The notes beneath the pieces are model-generated. The model saw only the letters and a program-made list of their open reading frames with translations, had not been told where the DNA came from and did not search any database. The position numbers and the translations under genes are program-made. A stretch of DNA of 64,000 bases from Thauera sp. Lineage in GTDB: Bacteria; Pseudomonadota; Gammaproteobacteria; Burkholderiales; Rhodocyclaceae. The DNA lies in contig JAFLDS010000002.1 of NCBI GenBank assembly GCA_017302295.1, positions 186,001 through 250,000 of the forward strand, given 5' to 3'. Positions 30,188 through 39,033 of the stretch are shown in pieces (the first letter of the stretch is position 1; the number at the start of each line of letters is the position of its first letter).

Positions 30188-31600
30188 ATGCAAAAGCAAT
30201 CGAACGCGCGCGCTGGCTCGCCCACGCTCGTCATCATCGGCGCCGGCTTCAGCGGCACACTCACCGCCGTCAACCTCCTGCGCGAAGCCAAACAAGGCGA
30301 ATTCGAAGTCGTACTGATCGAGCCGCGCCCTCGCGCCGGCCGCGGACTGGCCTACCGGATCTGGGACGACAGCATGCTGCTCAACGTCGTCGCCGGGAAC
30401 ATGAGCGCGCTGGCCGAGCATCCCGATCACTTCGTCGAGTACTGTCAGGACATCGACCCTGCCCTGCATGCCGGCTCCTTCGTGCCACGGCGCATCTTCG
30501 GTGACTACCTCGAACACCTGCTGCAGCATGCCGAGCGCGAAAGCCGCGTGCCTTTCAGCCGGATTCTGGGCGAGGCCGTCAACCTGCGGCCGCAGGACGG
30601 CCCCAAGCGCCTGCGGGTCACGCTGGCCGACGGGCAGCAGCTCGGCGCCGACGAGGTGGTGCTCGCGCTGGGCCATCTGGGTGCGCAAAAGCTGCGTTTT
30701 GCCGAAGCGCTCGAAGGCTCGCCCCGCTACGTCGCCAATCCCTGGGACTATGCCGCGATGGACCATATCCCCGCTGGCAGGCCGGTCGTCGTGCTCGGCA
30801 CCGGGCACACCGCCATCGATGCCGTGTTCCGGCTGACCAGCCGCGACGATGCACGCAAGATCTTCCTCGTGTCGCGGCGCGGCCTGCTTCCGAAGGGACA
30901 CCGGACGGTTCCCCACCCACCGCACACCGCCGGCTTTCCGGCTTATCTCGAGCACCTGCCACCAACCGCCTTCGCCCATCTGCGCGCGATCCGCCGCGAG
31001 GTGAAGCGTCGCCTGCAGGCTGGCGGAAACTGGCGCGACGTCGTCAACGAACTGCGCCCGCACACGCCCGAGATCTGGCGCCGGCTGCCGACCACGGAGC
31101 GCCGAAGGCTGCTGGCGCGGGTCGGGCCGTGGTGGGACATCCACCGCCACCGCCTGGCGCCGACCGCCTACCGAAGGCTGCGCGGCATGCGTCAGATCGG
31201 CCAGGCGGAAGTCGTCGCCGGCCAGGTGCTGAGGCTGGAGGAAACCGGCGACGGCGTGCGCGTCACCGTGCGGCAGCGGGCTGATGGCAGCGAACGCGTG
31301 CTCGAGGCCGCAGCCGTGGTCAACTGCACCGGCCCGGACTACGACGTCGACCGCCTGGGGCAGCCCGTTCTCCTCGCCCAACTGCGCGACGAGGGTTACC
31401 TGCGGGCGGACCCGCTGCACATCGGCCTCGAAGTGGACGAGCAGTACCACCTGCTCGGCGCGGACGGCCGCAAGGTACCGGGCGTGCATTACGTCGGCCC
31501 CATGCTGCGGGCGCGTTACTGGGAAGCGATCGCCGTACCCGAATTGCGCCGCCACACACATGCGCTGGCGCGCCATCTGCTTGGCCGGCGCCAGGCCTGA
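30188..31600 (+). CDS. FAD/NAD(P)-binding protein (pfam13454 type)
   Basis: A 470-residue probable oxidoreductase. The N-terminal Rossmann fold binds FAD (VIIGAGFSGTLTAVNLL, residues 14-30), and a second dinucleotide motif GTGHTAIDAVF lies about 205-215; VNCTGPDYDVDRLG is the usual C-terminal FAD-contacting ATG-like region. It belongs to the YdhS/HcbC-like group of FAD-NAD(P)-binding proteins of unknown reaction. It follows the YeeE gene by 44 bases, so a role in oxidising or reducing an imported sulfur compound is plausible but not shown. Confidence 0.75.
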   Translation: MQKQSNARAGSPTLVIIGAGFSGTLTAVNLLREAKQGEFEVVLIEPRPRAGRGLAYRIWDDSMLLNVVAGNMSALAEHPDHFVEYCQDIDPALHAGSFVPRRIFGDYLEHLLQHAERESRVPFSRILGEAVNLRPQDGPKRLRVTLADGQQLGADEVVLALGHLGAQKLRFAEALEGSPRYVANPWDYAAMDHIPAGRPVVVLGTGHTAIDAVFRLTSRDDARKIFLVSRRGLLPKGHRTVPHPPHTAGFPAYLEHLPPTAFAHLRAIRREVKRRLQAGGNWRDVVNELRPHTPEIWRRLPTTERRRLLARVGPWWDIHRHRLAPTAYRRLRGMRQIGQAEVVAGQVLRLEETGDGVRVTVRQRADGSERVLEAAAVVNCTGPDYDVDRLGQPVLLAQLRDEGYLRADPLHIGLEVDEQYHLLGADGRKVPGVHYVGPMLRARYWEAIAVPELRRHTHALARHLLGRRQA

Positions 31601-31690
31601 ACCCCTCTCCCTTGCTGCGGGCAGGGCCGGACGTGCGCCGTTTGCCCTGCAATGGAAGGAACATCCCGGTCTTATATCGGCAACGAAAAT

Positions 31691-31715
31691 GCAATGAAAA
31701 ATTCATTGGTTCGTG
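31691..31715 (-). promoter_or_regulatory. Sulfur-island motif before the pyruvate kinase/ATP-sulfurylase fusion
   Basis: GCAATGAAAAATTCATTGGTTCGTG matches the ssuA-upstream copy at 18 of 25 ungapped positions, including the full TTGGTTCGTG end, in the rightward orientation, 61 bases before the start codon. It contains its own small palindrome AATGAAAAATTCATT. Confidence 0.5.
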
Positions 31716-31776
31716 ATGGCCTTCGAGCGCACTAGGCTGCGTGCATCGACAATGCACATACGCCTGGAGTCCCACC

Positions 31777-33984
31777 ATGTCCGACACGAAAACGCGCGAA
31801 ATCCTATGCACCGTGGGCCCTGCATCGCTCAACGCCAGCGTGCTGGTCCGCCTTGAAGAACTCGGTGTCGACCTCTTCCGCATCAACCTGTCGCATACGC
31901 GGATCAAGGATCTTCCGCAGGTTGTCAGCTTCATCCGCTCGCACAGCAGCGTGCCGATCTGCCTCGACACCGAGGGCGCCCAGATCCGCACCGGCGACCT
32001 GGTCAGCGGCGAGATCGTGCTGCGCGAGAACACGACCGTTTTCGCGCATCGCGAACGCGTGCCGGGTGACTCGAACAACTTCAACCTGTATCCGCTCGAC
32101 ATCGTCGATCAGCTCGAGGAAGGCGACTTCATCAGCGTCGATTTCAACGCCGTCCTGGTTCAGGTCACGCAAAAACTGCCCGACCGCGTGGCGATGCGCG
32201 TGATCCACGGCGGTGTCGTCGGCCGCAACAAGGCGGTGACGGTAGAACGCGACCTGCCGCTGGCCCCGCTCACCGCCAAGGACATCGAGGCCCTGAAATG
32301 GGGGCGCGAAAACGGCATCCGCCACGTCGCGCTCTCGTTCGCCAACCGCGGCAGCGATGTCGATGCCGTGCGCGCGCTGGTCGGCGACGACACTTTCCTG
32401 ATCTCCAAGATCGAATGCCGCAACGCCCTGCACAACCTCGATGACATCGCCCAACGCTCCGACGCGCTGCTCATCGACCGCGGCGACCTGTCGCGTCAGG
32501 AGCCGATCGAGCGCATCCCCAGCCTGCAGAAGATGATCATCCGCCGCGGCGGCGAGCTGCGTCGGCGCGTCTACGTGGCAACGAATCTGCTCGAATCGAT
32601 GATCAGCGCTCCCCGCCCCACGCGTGCCGAGGTCAATGACGTCGTGAATACGCTGCTGGACGGTGCCGACGGCTTGGTGCTTGCGGCAGAAACGGCCATC
32701 GGGCGCGACCCGGTCGGCTGCGTGGGAATGATCCTGAAGCTGATCCATGAGTACGAGGCCTACCGCCTTGCAACTGCGGAGGCGCCCCGCCACTACCGCG
32801 CCAGCGACGGCCTTTCGCTGCTCGTCTCGCCGCATGGGGGCCAGCTCGTGGAGCAGCATGTGCCGCAGGAGGATCATGCCGCGGTGGAGGCACTGCCCAA
32901 ACTCGCTGTGAGCGCACGCGTGCTGCAAGACGCACAACATATCGCGCTGGGTACCTTCTCCCCGCTGCGGGGCTTCATGGACGAGGCCACCCTGGAGTCG
33001 GTGCTTCAGACCCATCGTCTGCCGGATGGTACCCCTTGGCCGATGCCGATCCTGCTGCCGCTGGCGGCCGACCGGGAGCCGGCCGAAGGTCCCGTCGTGC
33101 TGACCGACGAAGCCGGCACGGCCTTCGCCGTCGTCACCGACGCGCGCACCTTCAGCTTCGATACGCGGGAGCTCGCCCTGAAATGGTTCGGCACGACATC
33201 GGACACGCACCCGGGCGCGCGAGAGACAAACACCTGGAGCGGACGTTTTCTGACCGGCAAGGTAAGCGTGTTGCAGCGCCTGCCCTCGGCGCATCGCGAA
33301 TACGAACTCACGCCGCGCGAAAGCCGTTTCGTGCTGCAGCACAAAGGTTGGCGCAAGGTCATCGGCTTTCAGGCTCGGGGCCCCGCCACGCGCCTGGACG
33401 AGCACGTGCAGATCGCCGCACTCGAGCGGCACTGCGCCGACGGACTGTTCCTCAACCTCGGCCTCGAGATCGACCGCGCGCACAGTTTTCCGGCCGATGC
33501 GGTGCTCAGCAGCTACCGCATGATGCTGGACTTCGGCTACTACCCCGGCGGCAAGGTGACCCTCGGCGTGCAACCCCTCTACCCGCGCCATGCCGGGGCC
33601 CGCGAGCAGGTCTTCCATGCGCTGTGCCACAAGAACCTGGGCTGCAGCCACTACCTGTTCGATCCGGCGATTCAGCCCAACACAGAAACGGAGCAGACCG
33701 ACGACGTGCGCGCCCTGCTGGCGAGCATTGGCGACCTCGGCATCACGCCGATTTGCGTCGGCCAGGTCGAATACGATCCGGAGACGCAAGGCTATGTCGA
33801 GCGCGACGGGCGAAAACGGCGTGTCGCCGGCCGTCGGACCGCGCTTCACCCGAAGGAGGCCAGCGCCGCCCTCAGCCGCAACGAGCTCCTCCCGGAATGG
33901 TTCATGCGCGAATCCATCCAGGACATGCTGCGCTCACGCCTGACGAGCATTCAACTGGAGCGCCGCCATGTCTTCGCCCACTGA
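31777..33984 (+). CDS. Fusion of a pyruvate kinase catalytic domain to an ATP-sulfurylase-like domain
   Basis: 735 residues. Residues about 5-340 are a pyruvate kinase A/B domain: RINLSH (35-40), DTEGAQIRTG (64-73; canonical Lys after DT is Glu66), SKIE with Lys211 and Glu213, RGDLS (235-239), ATNLLESMI and PRPTRAE (268-285). The usual C-terminal PK domain is absent. Residues about 375-725 align with ATP sulfurylase: the GTFSPLRGFM entry (392-401), GWRKVIGFQ (524-532) and KNLGCSH (619-625). The two nucleotide/sulfate motifs are changed: QTRNPxHRAH is QARGPATRLDEH, and GRDHAG is DPAIQP. Sulfurylase activity is therefore doubtful. It is preceded by a sulfur-island motif and overlaps a sulfotransferase gene by 17 bases. 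ATG 31777 has GGAG upstream. Confidence 0.85.
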   Translation: MSDTKTREILCTVGPASLNASVLVRLEELGVDLFRINLSHTRIKDLPQVVSFIRSHSSVPICLDTEGAQIRTGDLVSGEIVLRENTTVFAHRERVPGDSNNFNLYPLDIVDQLEEGDFISVDFNAVLVQVTQKLPDRVAMRVIHGGVVGRNKAVTVERDLPLAPLTAKDIEALKWGRENGIRHVALSFANRGSDVDAVRALVGDDTFLISKIECRNALHNLDDIAQRSDALLIDRGDLSRQEPIERIPSLQKMIIRRGGELRRRVYVATNLLESMISAPRPTRAEVNDVVNTLLDGADGLVLAAETAIGRDPVGCVGMILKLIHEYEAYRLATAEAPRHYRASDGLSLLVSPHGGQLVEQHVPQEDHAAVEALPKLAVSARVLQDAQHIALGTFSPLRGFMDEATLESVLQTHRLPDGTPWPMPILLPLAADREPAEGPVVLTDEAGTAFAVVTDARTFSFDTRELALKWFGTTSDTHPGARETNTWSGRFLTGKVSVLQRLPSAHREYELTPRESRFVLQHKGWRKVIGFQARGPATRLDEHVQIAALERHCADGLFLNLGLEIDRAHSFPADAVLSSYRMMLDFGYYPGGKVTLGVQPLYPRHAGAREQVFHALCHKNLGCSHYLFDPAIQPNTETEQTDDVRALLASIGDLGITPICVGQVEYDPETQGYVERDGRKRRVAGRRTALHPKEASAALSRNELLPEWFMRESIQDMLRSRLTSIQLERRHVFAH

Positions 33985-34930
33985 AAACAGCGTCGCCCCC
34001 GCCCCTGGCGGCGAATTCTGGACCAAGGTGGACAAGACGCTGCGCCACCATGCGAGGCAGGCAAAGGTAAGCCTGCGTGCCGCCCTATGGCAGCTGAACG
34101 CGTTCCCGGCCGACCGACCGGTGTTCATCGTCAGTTGCAGCCGGTCCGGCACCCAGATGCTGTACAAGACGCTTTCGCAATCACGCGCCCTCGGCACGCT
34201 GAACCGCGAGATCTACGCGATCTGGTCGCGACTGCATGCGCCCCACCACAAGCAGTGGCAGAGCCACGTGCTGACCGCGGAGGATGCCGAGCCCAGTGAC
34301 CGCAACTTCATCACCCGCTACTTCTACGCGCACACCGGCCAGCACCGCTTCGTCGACAAGAACAACCAGCATGGCTTGGCGGTACCCTACCTGCACGCCC
34401 TGTTCCCCGACGCCCGTTTCGTCTACATCAAGCGCAATCCGGGCGATACGCTCAACTCGATGATCGAAGGATGGCATCGACCCGAACGCTACGCGACATG
34501 GTCCGCCCGGCTGCCGGCCAAGGTGGCGATCGACGGCGGCCGCTTCACGCGCTGGTGCCATTTCCTGCCGGAAGGCTGGCGAGACTACCTCACGGCCTCG
34601 CTCGAGGAGGTCAATGCCTATCAGTACGCGTCGATTCATCGCGCCATCCGCAACGCCTCGCCAACCATACCCGCCTCGCAGTGGCACGAGGTGTTCTACG
34701 AGGACGTCGTGCGCGATCCGGTGGAGACCAACAGACGCATTTTCGAGCACTGCGACCTTTCCTTCACGCCGGAAGTGGAGGCCCACTGTCGCAACCTGCT
34801 CGACAAGCCTTACGACGCCTTCTCCGAGATCCGCCTCGACAAGTGGCGCGACCAGCGTCACCGCGAGCGCATCGAGCGCGTATTGCCCCAGCTCGAAGCG
34901 CTTGCCCGCGACTTGGGCTATCGCTTGTAG
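33968..34930 (+). CDS. PAPS-dependent sulfotransferase family protein
   Basis: A 320-residue cytosolic sulfotransferase. The 5'-phosphosulfate loop is SCSRSGTQML (57-65) and the 3'-phosphate-binding segment YIKRNPGDTLNSM (153-165) carries the Arg and Ser expected for PAPS binding. The acceptor is unknown; bacterial relatives sulfate glycans, lipids or small metabolites. Its start lies inside the fusion gene (17-base overlap, GGAG seven bases upstream), and an antiporter gene follows, so the three form one unit. No obvious APS kinase (cysC) is present, so PAPS must come from elsewhere. Confidence 0.85.
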   Translation: MSSPTENSVAPAPGGEFWTKVDKTLRHHARQAKVSLRAALWQLNAFPADRPVFIVSCSRSGTQMLYKTLSQSRALGTLNREIYAIWSRLHAPHHKQWQSHVLTAEDAEPSDRNFITRYFYAHTGQHRFVDKNNQHGLAVPYLHALFPDARFVYIKRNPGDTLNSMIEGWHRPERYATWSARLPAKVAIDGGRFTRWCHFLPEGWRDYLTASLEEVNAYQYASIHRAIRNASPTIPASQWHEVFYEDVVRDPVETNRRIFEHCDLSFTPEVEAHCRNLLDKPYDAFSEIRLDKWRDQRHRERIERVLPQLEALARDLGYRL

Positions 34931-34956
34931 GGACGAATCGGCAAGGAGCGTGAGCG

Positions 34957-36129
34957 ATGAATGAACTGTGGAGCGTCCTCGCCCTGTGGGCGGGATTGGG
35001 CCTGCTCGCGGCCTGTGTGTCCGCCAGGCTGAAGCTGAGCACCCCGCTTGTCGAGCTGGTGATCGGTATCGCCGCGCAGGGGCTGTTTGTTGCCTACGGC
35101 GCAGAGGGCATGCCGGGGATCAGTCACCCCGCCATCCTGATGCTCGCCAGCACCGGAGCCGTGCTGCTGACCTTCCTCGCGGGCGCCGAACTCGACCCGG
35201 GCGTGTTGCGCACGACCTGGAAGGAAGCCGCACTCATCGGCGCATCCAGCTTTCTGGTGCCCTTCATGCTGTGCACCGCCGTCGCCTGGTACGGTCTGGG
35301 CTGGTCCCGCGATGCCAGCCTGCTGGTCGGCGTCGCCCTGTCCGAAACATCGGTCGCGATCGTGTATTCGTGGATGCTGCAAAGCGGCAACAACAGCACG
35401 CTGTACGGGAAGACCGTCCTCGCCGCGTGCTTCCTGACCGATCTCGGCACCGTGCTCGCACTCGGCCTGTTCTTCTCGCCGCTGGATGAGCGGACGGTGC
35501 TGCTGGCCGCCGTCGGCGCCCTGGCACTGTTCATGCTGCCGCGGCTGGCGCGCGCGGTGTCAGCGCGTTTCGGGGAACATTCATCGGAGCCCGAGGCACG
35601 CTTCGTCATACTGGCACTGTTCGGCCTGGGGGCACTGGCGCTATGGGTCGGTAGTCAGGCCATCCTGCCCGCCTATCTCGTGGGCATTGCGCTTGCCGGC
35701 TCTTTCGGTCGCAACGCTGCGCTGGTGAAACGCCTGCGAACGCTGACCTTCGGCCTGCTGACCCCGTTCTACTTCATCCGCGCCGGCGCTTTCGTGTCCA
35801 TTCCGGCACTGTTGTCCGCGCCGCTCATCGCACTGACACTGTTCGGCGCCAAACTGCTGTCGAAGGGCGCCGGCGTGCACCCCATCACCCGGTGGCACTG
35901 GCGGCATCGACACCTCGCACGTCAGACAACGCTCTTGATGTCCACTGGCCTGACCTTCGGAAGCCTTTGCGCACTGCATGGACTGAGCAACGGCATCATC
36001 GATCAGCTTCAGTACTCGTGGCTGCTCGCTGCAATCATCGGCAGCGCCATCGTACCGACGCTGATCACCTTGCTCGCATCGAGAACGGTGCGCGAAACGC
36101 CCGAAACCAAGGTCCCGAGCGTCTCCTGA
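34957..36129 (+). CDS. CPA2-family monovalent cation:proton antiporter-like protein
   Basis: A 390-residue membrane protein with about 12 helices, starting after AAGGAG. TFLAGAELDPGVLR (about 71-84) is the KefB/NapA-type helix 3 signature, and ACFLTDLGTVLAL (about 155-167) the discontinuous-helix region (a single Asp in place of the DD pair). It lacks C-terminal TrkA-N domains. It ends the sulfotransferase unit; a role in exporting H+/Na+ or an anionic product is possible but not shown. Confidence 0.75.
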   Translation: MNELWSVLALWAGLGLLAACVSARLKLSTPLVELVIGIAAQGLFVAYGAEGMPGISHPAILMLASTGAVLLTFLAGAELDPGVLRTTWKEAALIGASSFLVPFMLCTAVAWYGLGWSRDASLLVGVALSETSVAIVYSWMLQSGNNSTLYGKTVLAACFLTDLGTVLALGLFFSPLDERTVLLAAVGALALFMLPRLARAVSARFGEHSSEPEARFVILALFGLGALALWVGSQAILPAYLVGIALAGSFGRNAALVKRLRTLTFGLLTPFYFIRAGAFVSIPALLSAPLIALTLFGAKLLSKGAGVHPITRWHWRHRHLARQTTLLMSTGLTFGSLCALHGLSNGIIDQLQYSWLLAAIIGSAIVPTLITLLASRTVRETPETKVPSVS

Positions 36130-36162
36130 AGCGGGTGGGAGGCTCCCCCTCCCCCCCCGCGT

Positions 36163-36918
36163 TCAGCGCTTGTGCAGCCAGTGCTGGTAAAGCCAGCGCG
36201 CCGCGTAGTCGAGCGCGAACCCCAGCGCGCCGATGATCAGGATCGCCGCCATCAGGTCGGGGTAGGCGAGACGGTCGCGGGCGTCGAGGATGAAATAGCC
36301 GAGACCTGCCGAGACGCCGAGCATTTCCGCCGGCACCAGGATGATCCAGATGATGCCGATCGCCAGCCGCACCCCGCTCAGGATGTGGGCGACGATGCCG
36401 GGCAGTACGACGCGGAAGATGGTCTCGAAACGCGTGGCCGACAGACTGCGCGCGAGCATCAGCCAGTTGCGGTCGAGTTGCGCGACGCCCGCCGAGGTGT
36501 TGAGCAGAATCGGCCAGACAGCGGCGAAAGCGAGCAGGAAATACACCGGCGCGTCGCCGACGCCGAGCACCATCACCGCGATCGGCATCCACGACAGCGG
36601 CGAGATCATGCGCAGGAACTGGAACAGCGGCGTGGTCGTCTGCGCAAACGCCCTTGACACACCGGTAAGGATGCCCATCGGCACGCCGACCGCGAGCGCG
36701 ACCACGAGACCGACAGCCACCCGCTGCAGGCTGACGCCGATGTGCTCCCACATCAGCGGATCGGCCACCAGGCGGAGAAACGCACGAAGTGCTTCCACCG
36801 GTGCGAAGTTCGCCAGGATAGGCGTATCGGTTGCCAGCAGCAGCGTGGCGACCGCCCACAGTGCGCCCGCCAGGCCGAGACCGAACACGGGGAGAATCAA
36901 CGGGGCAAACATGCGCAT
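36163..36918 (-). CDS. ABC transporter permease, SsuC/TauC/NrtB type (second set)
   Basis: A 251-residue six-helix permease with the ATPase-docking loop ARSLSATRFETIFRVVLPGI (about 155-174) and GVRLAIGIIWIILVPAEM. It is the last gene of a leftward unit ahpD-sfnB-ATPase-binding protein-permease. Its start shares one base with the stop of the binding-protein gene (TGATG). Substrate likely a sulfonate or sulfone-like compound by context. Confidence 0.85.
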   Translation of the reverse strand: MRMFAPLILPVFGLGLAGALWAVATLLLATDTPILANFAPVEALRAFLRLVADPLMWEHIGVSLQRVAVGLVVALAVGVPMGILTGVSRAFAQTTTPLFQFLRMISPLSWMPIAVMVLGVGDAPVYFLLAFAAVWPILLNTSAGVAQLDRNWLMLARSLSATRFETIFRVVLPGIVAHILSGVRLAIGIIWIILVPAEMLGVSAGLGYFILDARDRLAYPDLMAAILIIGALGFALDYAARWLYQHWLHKR

Positions 36919-38156
36919 CAGACCACGATGGTTTCTTGCCGCCGCAGGCTGGCCGGCAGACCAAATGCCTGCGGGCCACCCACGGCGTTGATTGCCTCGC
37001 GCACGAAGCGGTCATCGACCAGGTCGCGCGCCACGAACGCCGGGTCCAGCTTGGCGAGGAAGGCGGCGTCGCCTTCCACCTTGGTGGCGAGCAGACTGCG
37101 CACCAACTCCTCCGTGTAGGACGGAAAGGGATAAGGCTGGAAGTCGATGCGGCGCTGGTGCCAACCCTTGTTGCGGGCGACGCCGGTGTCCTCGTAGGCC
37201 TTGTAGTCGTTGGCGGACAGCACCTTCGCCAGCACCTCGACCGAGTGCGGCGTGTAGCGATTGTCGCCCGTGCTGGCGAGCAGCTTGGCGGCGTCGAGCT
37301 GGTTGCTGCGCGTCCACAGTTGGGCCTTGACGATGGCGGTGGTCACGCGCTGGGCCCACTGCGGGCGTTCGGCAATATCGCGCTCGGACAGGAAGGTCAC
37401 GCAGCAGGCGTGGTCCTTCCATACGTCGCCCGAGAATCGCAGCACCTTGCCCACCTTGTTGATCTCGGCTGCGGCATTGAAGGGGTCGGCCACGATGAAG
37501 CCGGCAATGCCCTTTCCGGCCAGCGCCGACACCATCTCGGCGGGCGGCAGCACGATCAGGTTGACCTCGCCGGCCGCGATCGAACTGCCGCGCGGGCGGG
37601 TCACCGCAGTCAGGCCGTTGGCCACCAGCAGCTTCTGCAGCAGGATGTTGTGGATCGAGTACCAGAAGGGGATCGCCACCGTCTTGCCGCCAAGGTCCGT
37701 CACCGTGTTGATGTCGTGCGCGACGGTGAGCGCCGAGCCGTTCATGTGGTTCCACGCCACCACCTTGGCCGGGAACTTGGTGCCATAGCGCACCCACAGG
37801 GTCGTCGGCGACAGCAGGTGGATGACGTTCACCTGACCCGAAACGAAGGCCTCGACGATCTGCGCCCAACTGCGGAACAGGCGCGGCGCTTCGGTACGCA
37901 AGCCTTCGGCCTCGAACAGCTTGCGCCCATGCGCGATCAGCAGCGGCGTGGCGTCGGTGATCGGCAGGTAGCCGATCTTCACCGGCACGTCGTCGCCCTT
38001 GCTCGCCTGCGCCGAGGCGTCGCCCGAGCGCAGCATGGGCACGGCGAGGCTGGCGCCGGTCAGGGCGGACAGCCGGAGGAAGTCGCGGCGGGTCATGCCG
38101 CAACCGCAGTCGGAAGACAGGCAGATGTGCGGACGGGTAGCAGGTTTGTAGTCCAT
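36918..38156 (-). CDS. ABC transporter substrate-binding protein, NrtA/SsuA type, Tat signal
   Basis: A 412-residue periplasmic binding protein. A 20-residue leader with SSDCGCG precedes a strong Tat motif (TRRDFLRLSA, about 22-31), with cleavage near SAQA. The domain opens VKIGYLPITDATPLLIA, typical of the CmpA/NrtA-like branch rather than classic SsuA, and shows VNVIHLLSPTTLW and IVADPFNAAAEIN. The start at 38156 has AGGGG nine bases upstream; starting at the Met before TRRDFL is possible. Genes for the ATPase and an oxidative flavoprotein precede it, pointing to an organosulfur substrate. Confidence 0.87.
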   Translation of the reverse strand: MDYKPATRPHICLSSDCGCGMTRRDFLRLSALTGASLAVPMLRSGDASAQASKGDDVPVKIGYLPITDATPLLIAHGRKLFEAEGLRTEAPRLFRSWAQIVEAFVSGQVNVIHLLSPTTLWVRYGTKFPAKVVAWNHMNGSALTVAHDINTVTDLGGKTVAIPFWYSIHNILLQKLLVANGLTAVTRPRGSSIAAGEVNLIVLPPAEMVSALAGKGIAGFIVADPFNAAAEINKVGKVLRFSGDVWKDHACCVTFLSERDIAERPQWAQRVTTAIVKAQLWTRSNQLDAAKLLASTGDNRYTPHSVEVLAKVLSANDYKAYEDTGVARNKGWHQRRIDFQPYPFPSYTEELVRSLLATKVEGDAAFLAKLDPAFVARDLVDDRFVREAINAVGGPQAFGLPASLRRQETIVV

Positions 38157-38172
38157 TGTTCTTGGCCCCTGT

Positions 38173-39033
38173 TCAGGAATGGGTCGGTGTCGGTGTTGGC
38201 GCTGGTGCCGCCGCAAGCGTGGGGGCGGCGCCCTCGGTCGTCGCGCGCAGTGCAGCCAGGATCTGCATGCGCAGCGTGGTGACCGCTTCGGCGTGATCCT
38301 CACGCGGATGCGGGATGTCGACGGCCCACTGGCGGTGGATGTGGCCGGGCTTGCCGGCCATCAGCAAGATGCGATCGGCAACGAGGATGGCTTCGTCGAT
38401 GTCGTGGGTGACGAGCAGCACCGCCGCATGCCAGCGGTGCACCACCTCCACCAGCAGCCGCTGCATCTCGGCGCGCGTGATCGCATCCAGCGCCGAGAAT
38501 GGCTCGTCGGCGAACAGCAGCTCGGGCTCACGGGCGAGCGCGCGGGCCAGCGCGACACGCTGGGTCTGTCCGCCCGACAGCTCGGCTGGCCAAGCCTGCT
38601 CGCGCCCGGCCAGACCGACTGCGGCCAGCGCCTCGCGCACGCGCGCCTTGCGGGCAGAAGCCTCGATGGCGGGCTGGTGCTTGAAGTCGAGCCCGAAGCT
38701 GGCGTTGTCGAAAACGTTCAGCCATGGCAGCAGGCTGGCCTGCTGGAACACCAGCGCGCTGCGCGGGTGCGGGTGGTTCAGGGGCTGTCCCAGAAAGCTC
38801 ACTGTCCCGGCACGTGCCGTTTCCAGTCCGGCAAGCACGCGCAGCAGGGTCGATTTGCCGCAGCCGCTACCCCCCAGCAGGCAGACGATCTCGCGCCGAC
38901 CGATGCCGATCGAGACGTCCTCGAAGGTCGTGCCGGATTTCGCGTAGGCGAAGGACAAACGCTCGGCGGAGAGCACCTGTTCGGTCGCGCGATCCCTGCC
39001 GAGGGTTGCGGCACGCGGCTGCGGCGCGTTCAT
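38173..39033 (-). CDS. ABC transporter ATP-binding protein, SsuB/TauB/NrtD type (second set)
   Basis: A 286-residue ABC ATPase: Walker A GGSGCGKST, Q-loop VFQQASLLPW, signature [15 protein letters not shown], Walker B LLFADEPFSALD, switch His in VTHDIDEA. The C-terminus is an Ala/Pro/Thr-rich tail (PTLAAAPAPTPTPTHS). Its ATG overlaps the upstream flavoprotein stop (ATGA) and the binding-protein gene follows 16 bases later. Confidence 0.9.
   Translation of the reverse strand: MNAPQPRAATLGRDRATEQVLSAERLSFAYAKSGTTFEDVSIGIGRREIVCLLGGSGCGKSTLLRVLAGLETARAGTVSFLGQPLNHPHPRSALVFQQASLLPWLNVFDNASFGLDFKHQPAIEASARKARVREALAAVGLAGREQAWPAELSGGQTQRVALARALAREPELLFADEPFSALDAITRAEMQRLLVEVVHRWHAAVLLVTHDIDEAILVADRILLMAGKPGHIHRQWAVDIPHPREDHAEAVTTLRMQILAALRATTEGAAPTLAAAPAPTPTPTHS

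Noticed and set aside
31804-33849. A 681-residue open frame on the minus strand opposite the PK/ATP-sulfurylase fusion; similarly 13786-15465 opposite torA and 10108-12066 opposite the SLC13 gene
   Set aside because: They lack recognisable domains and have the Arg/His/Gln/Asp-rich composition of shadow frames in GC-rich DNA, while the opposite strand shows clear families, ribosome-binding sites and operon overlaps.
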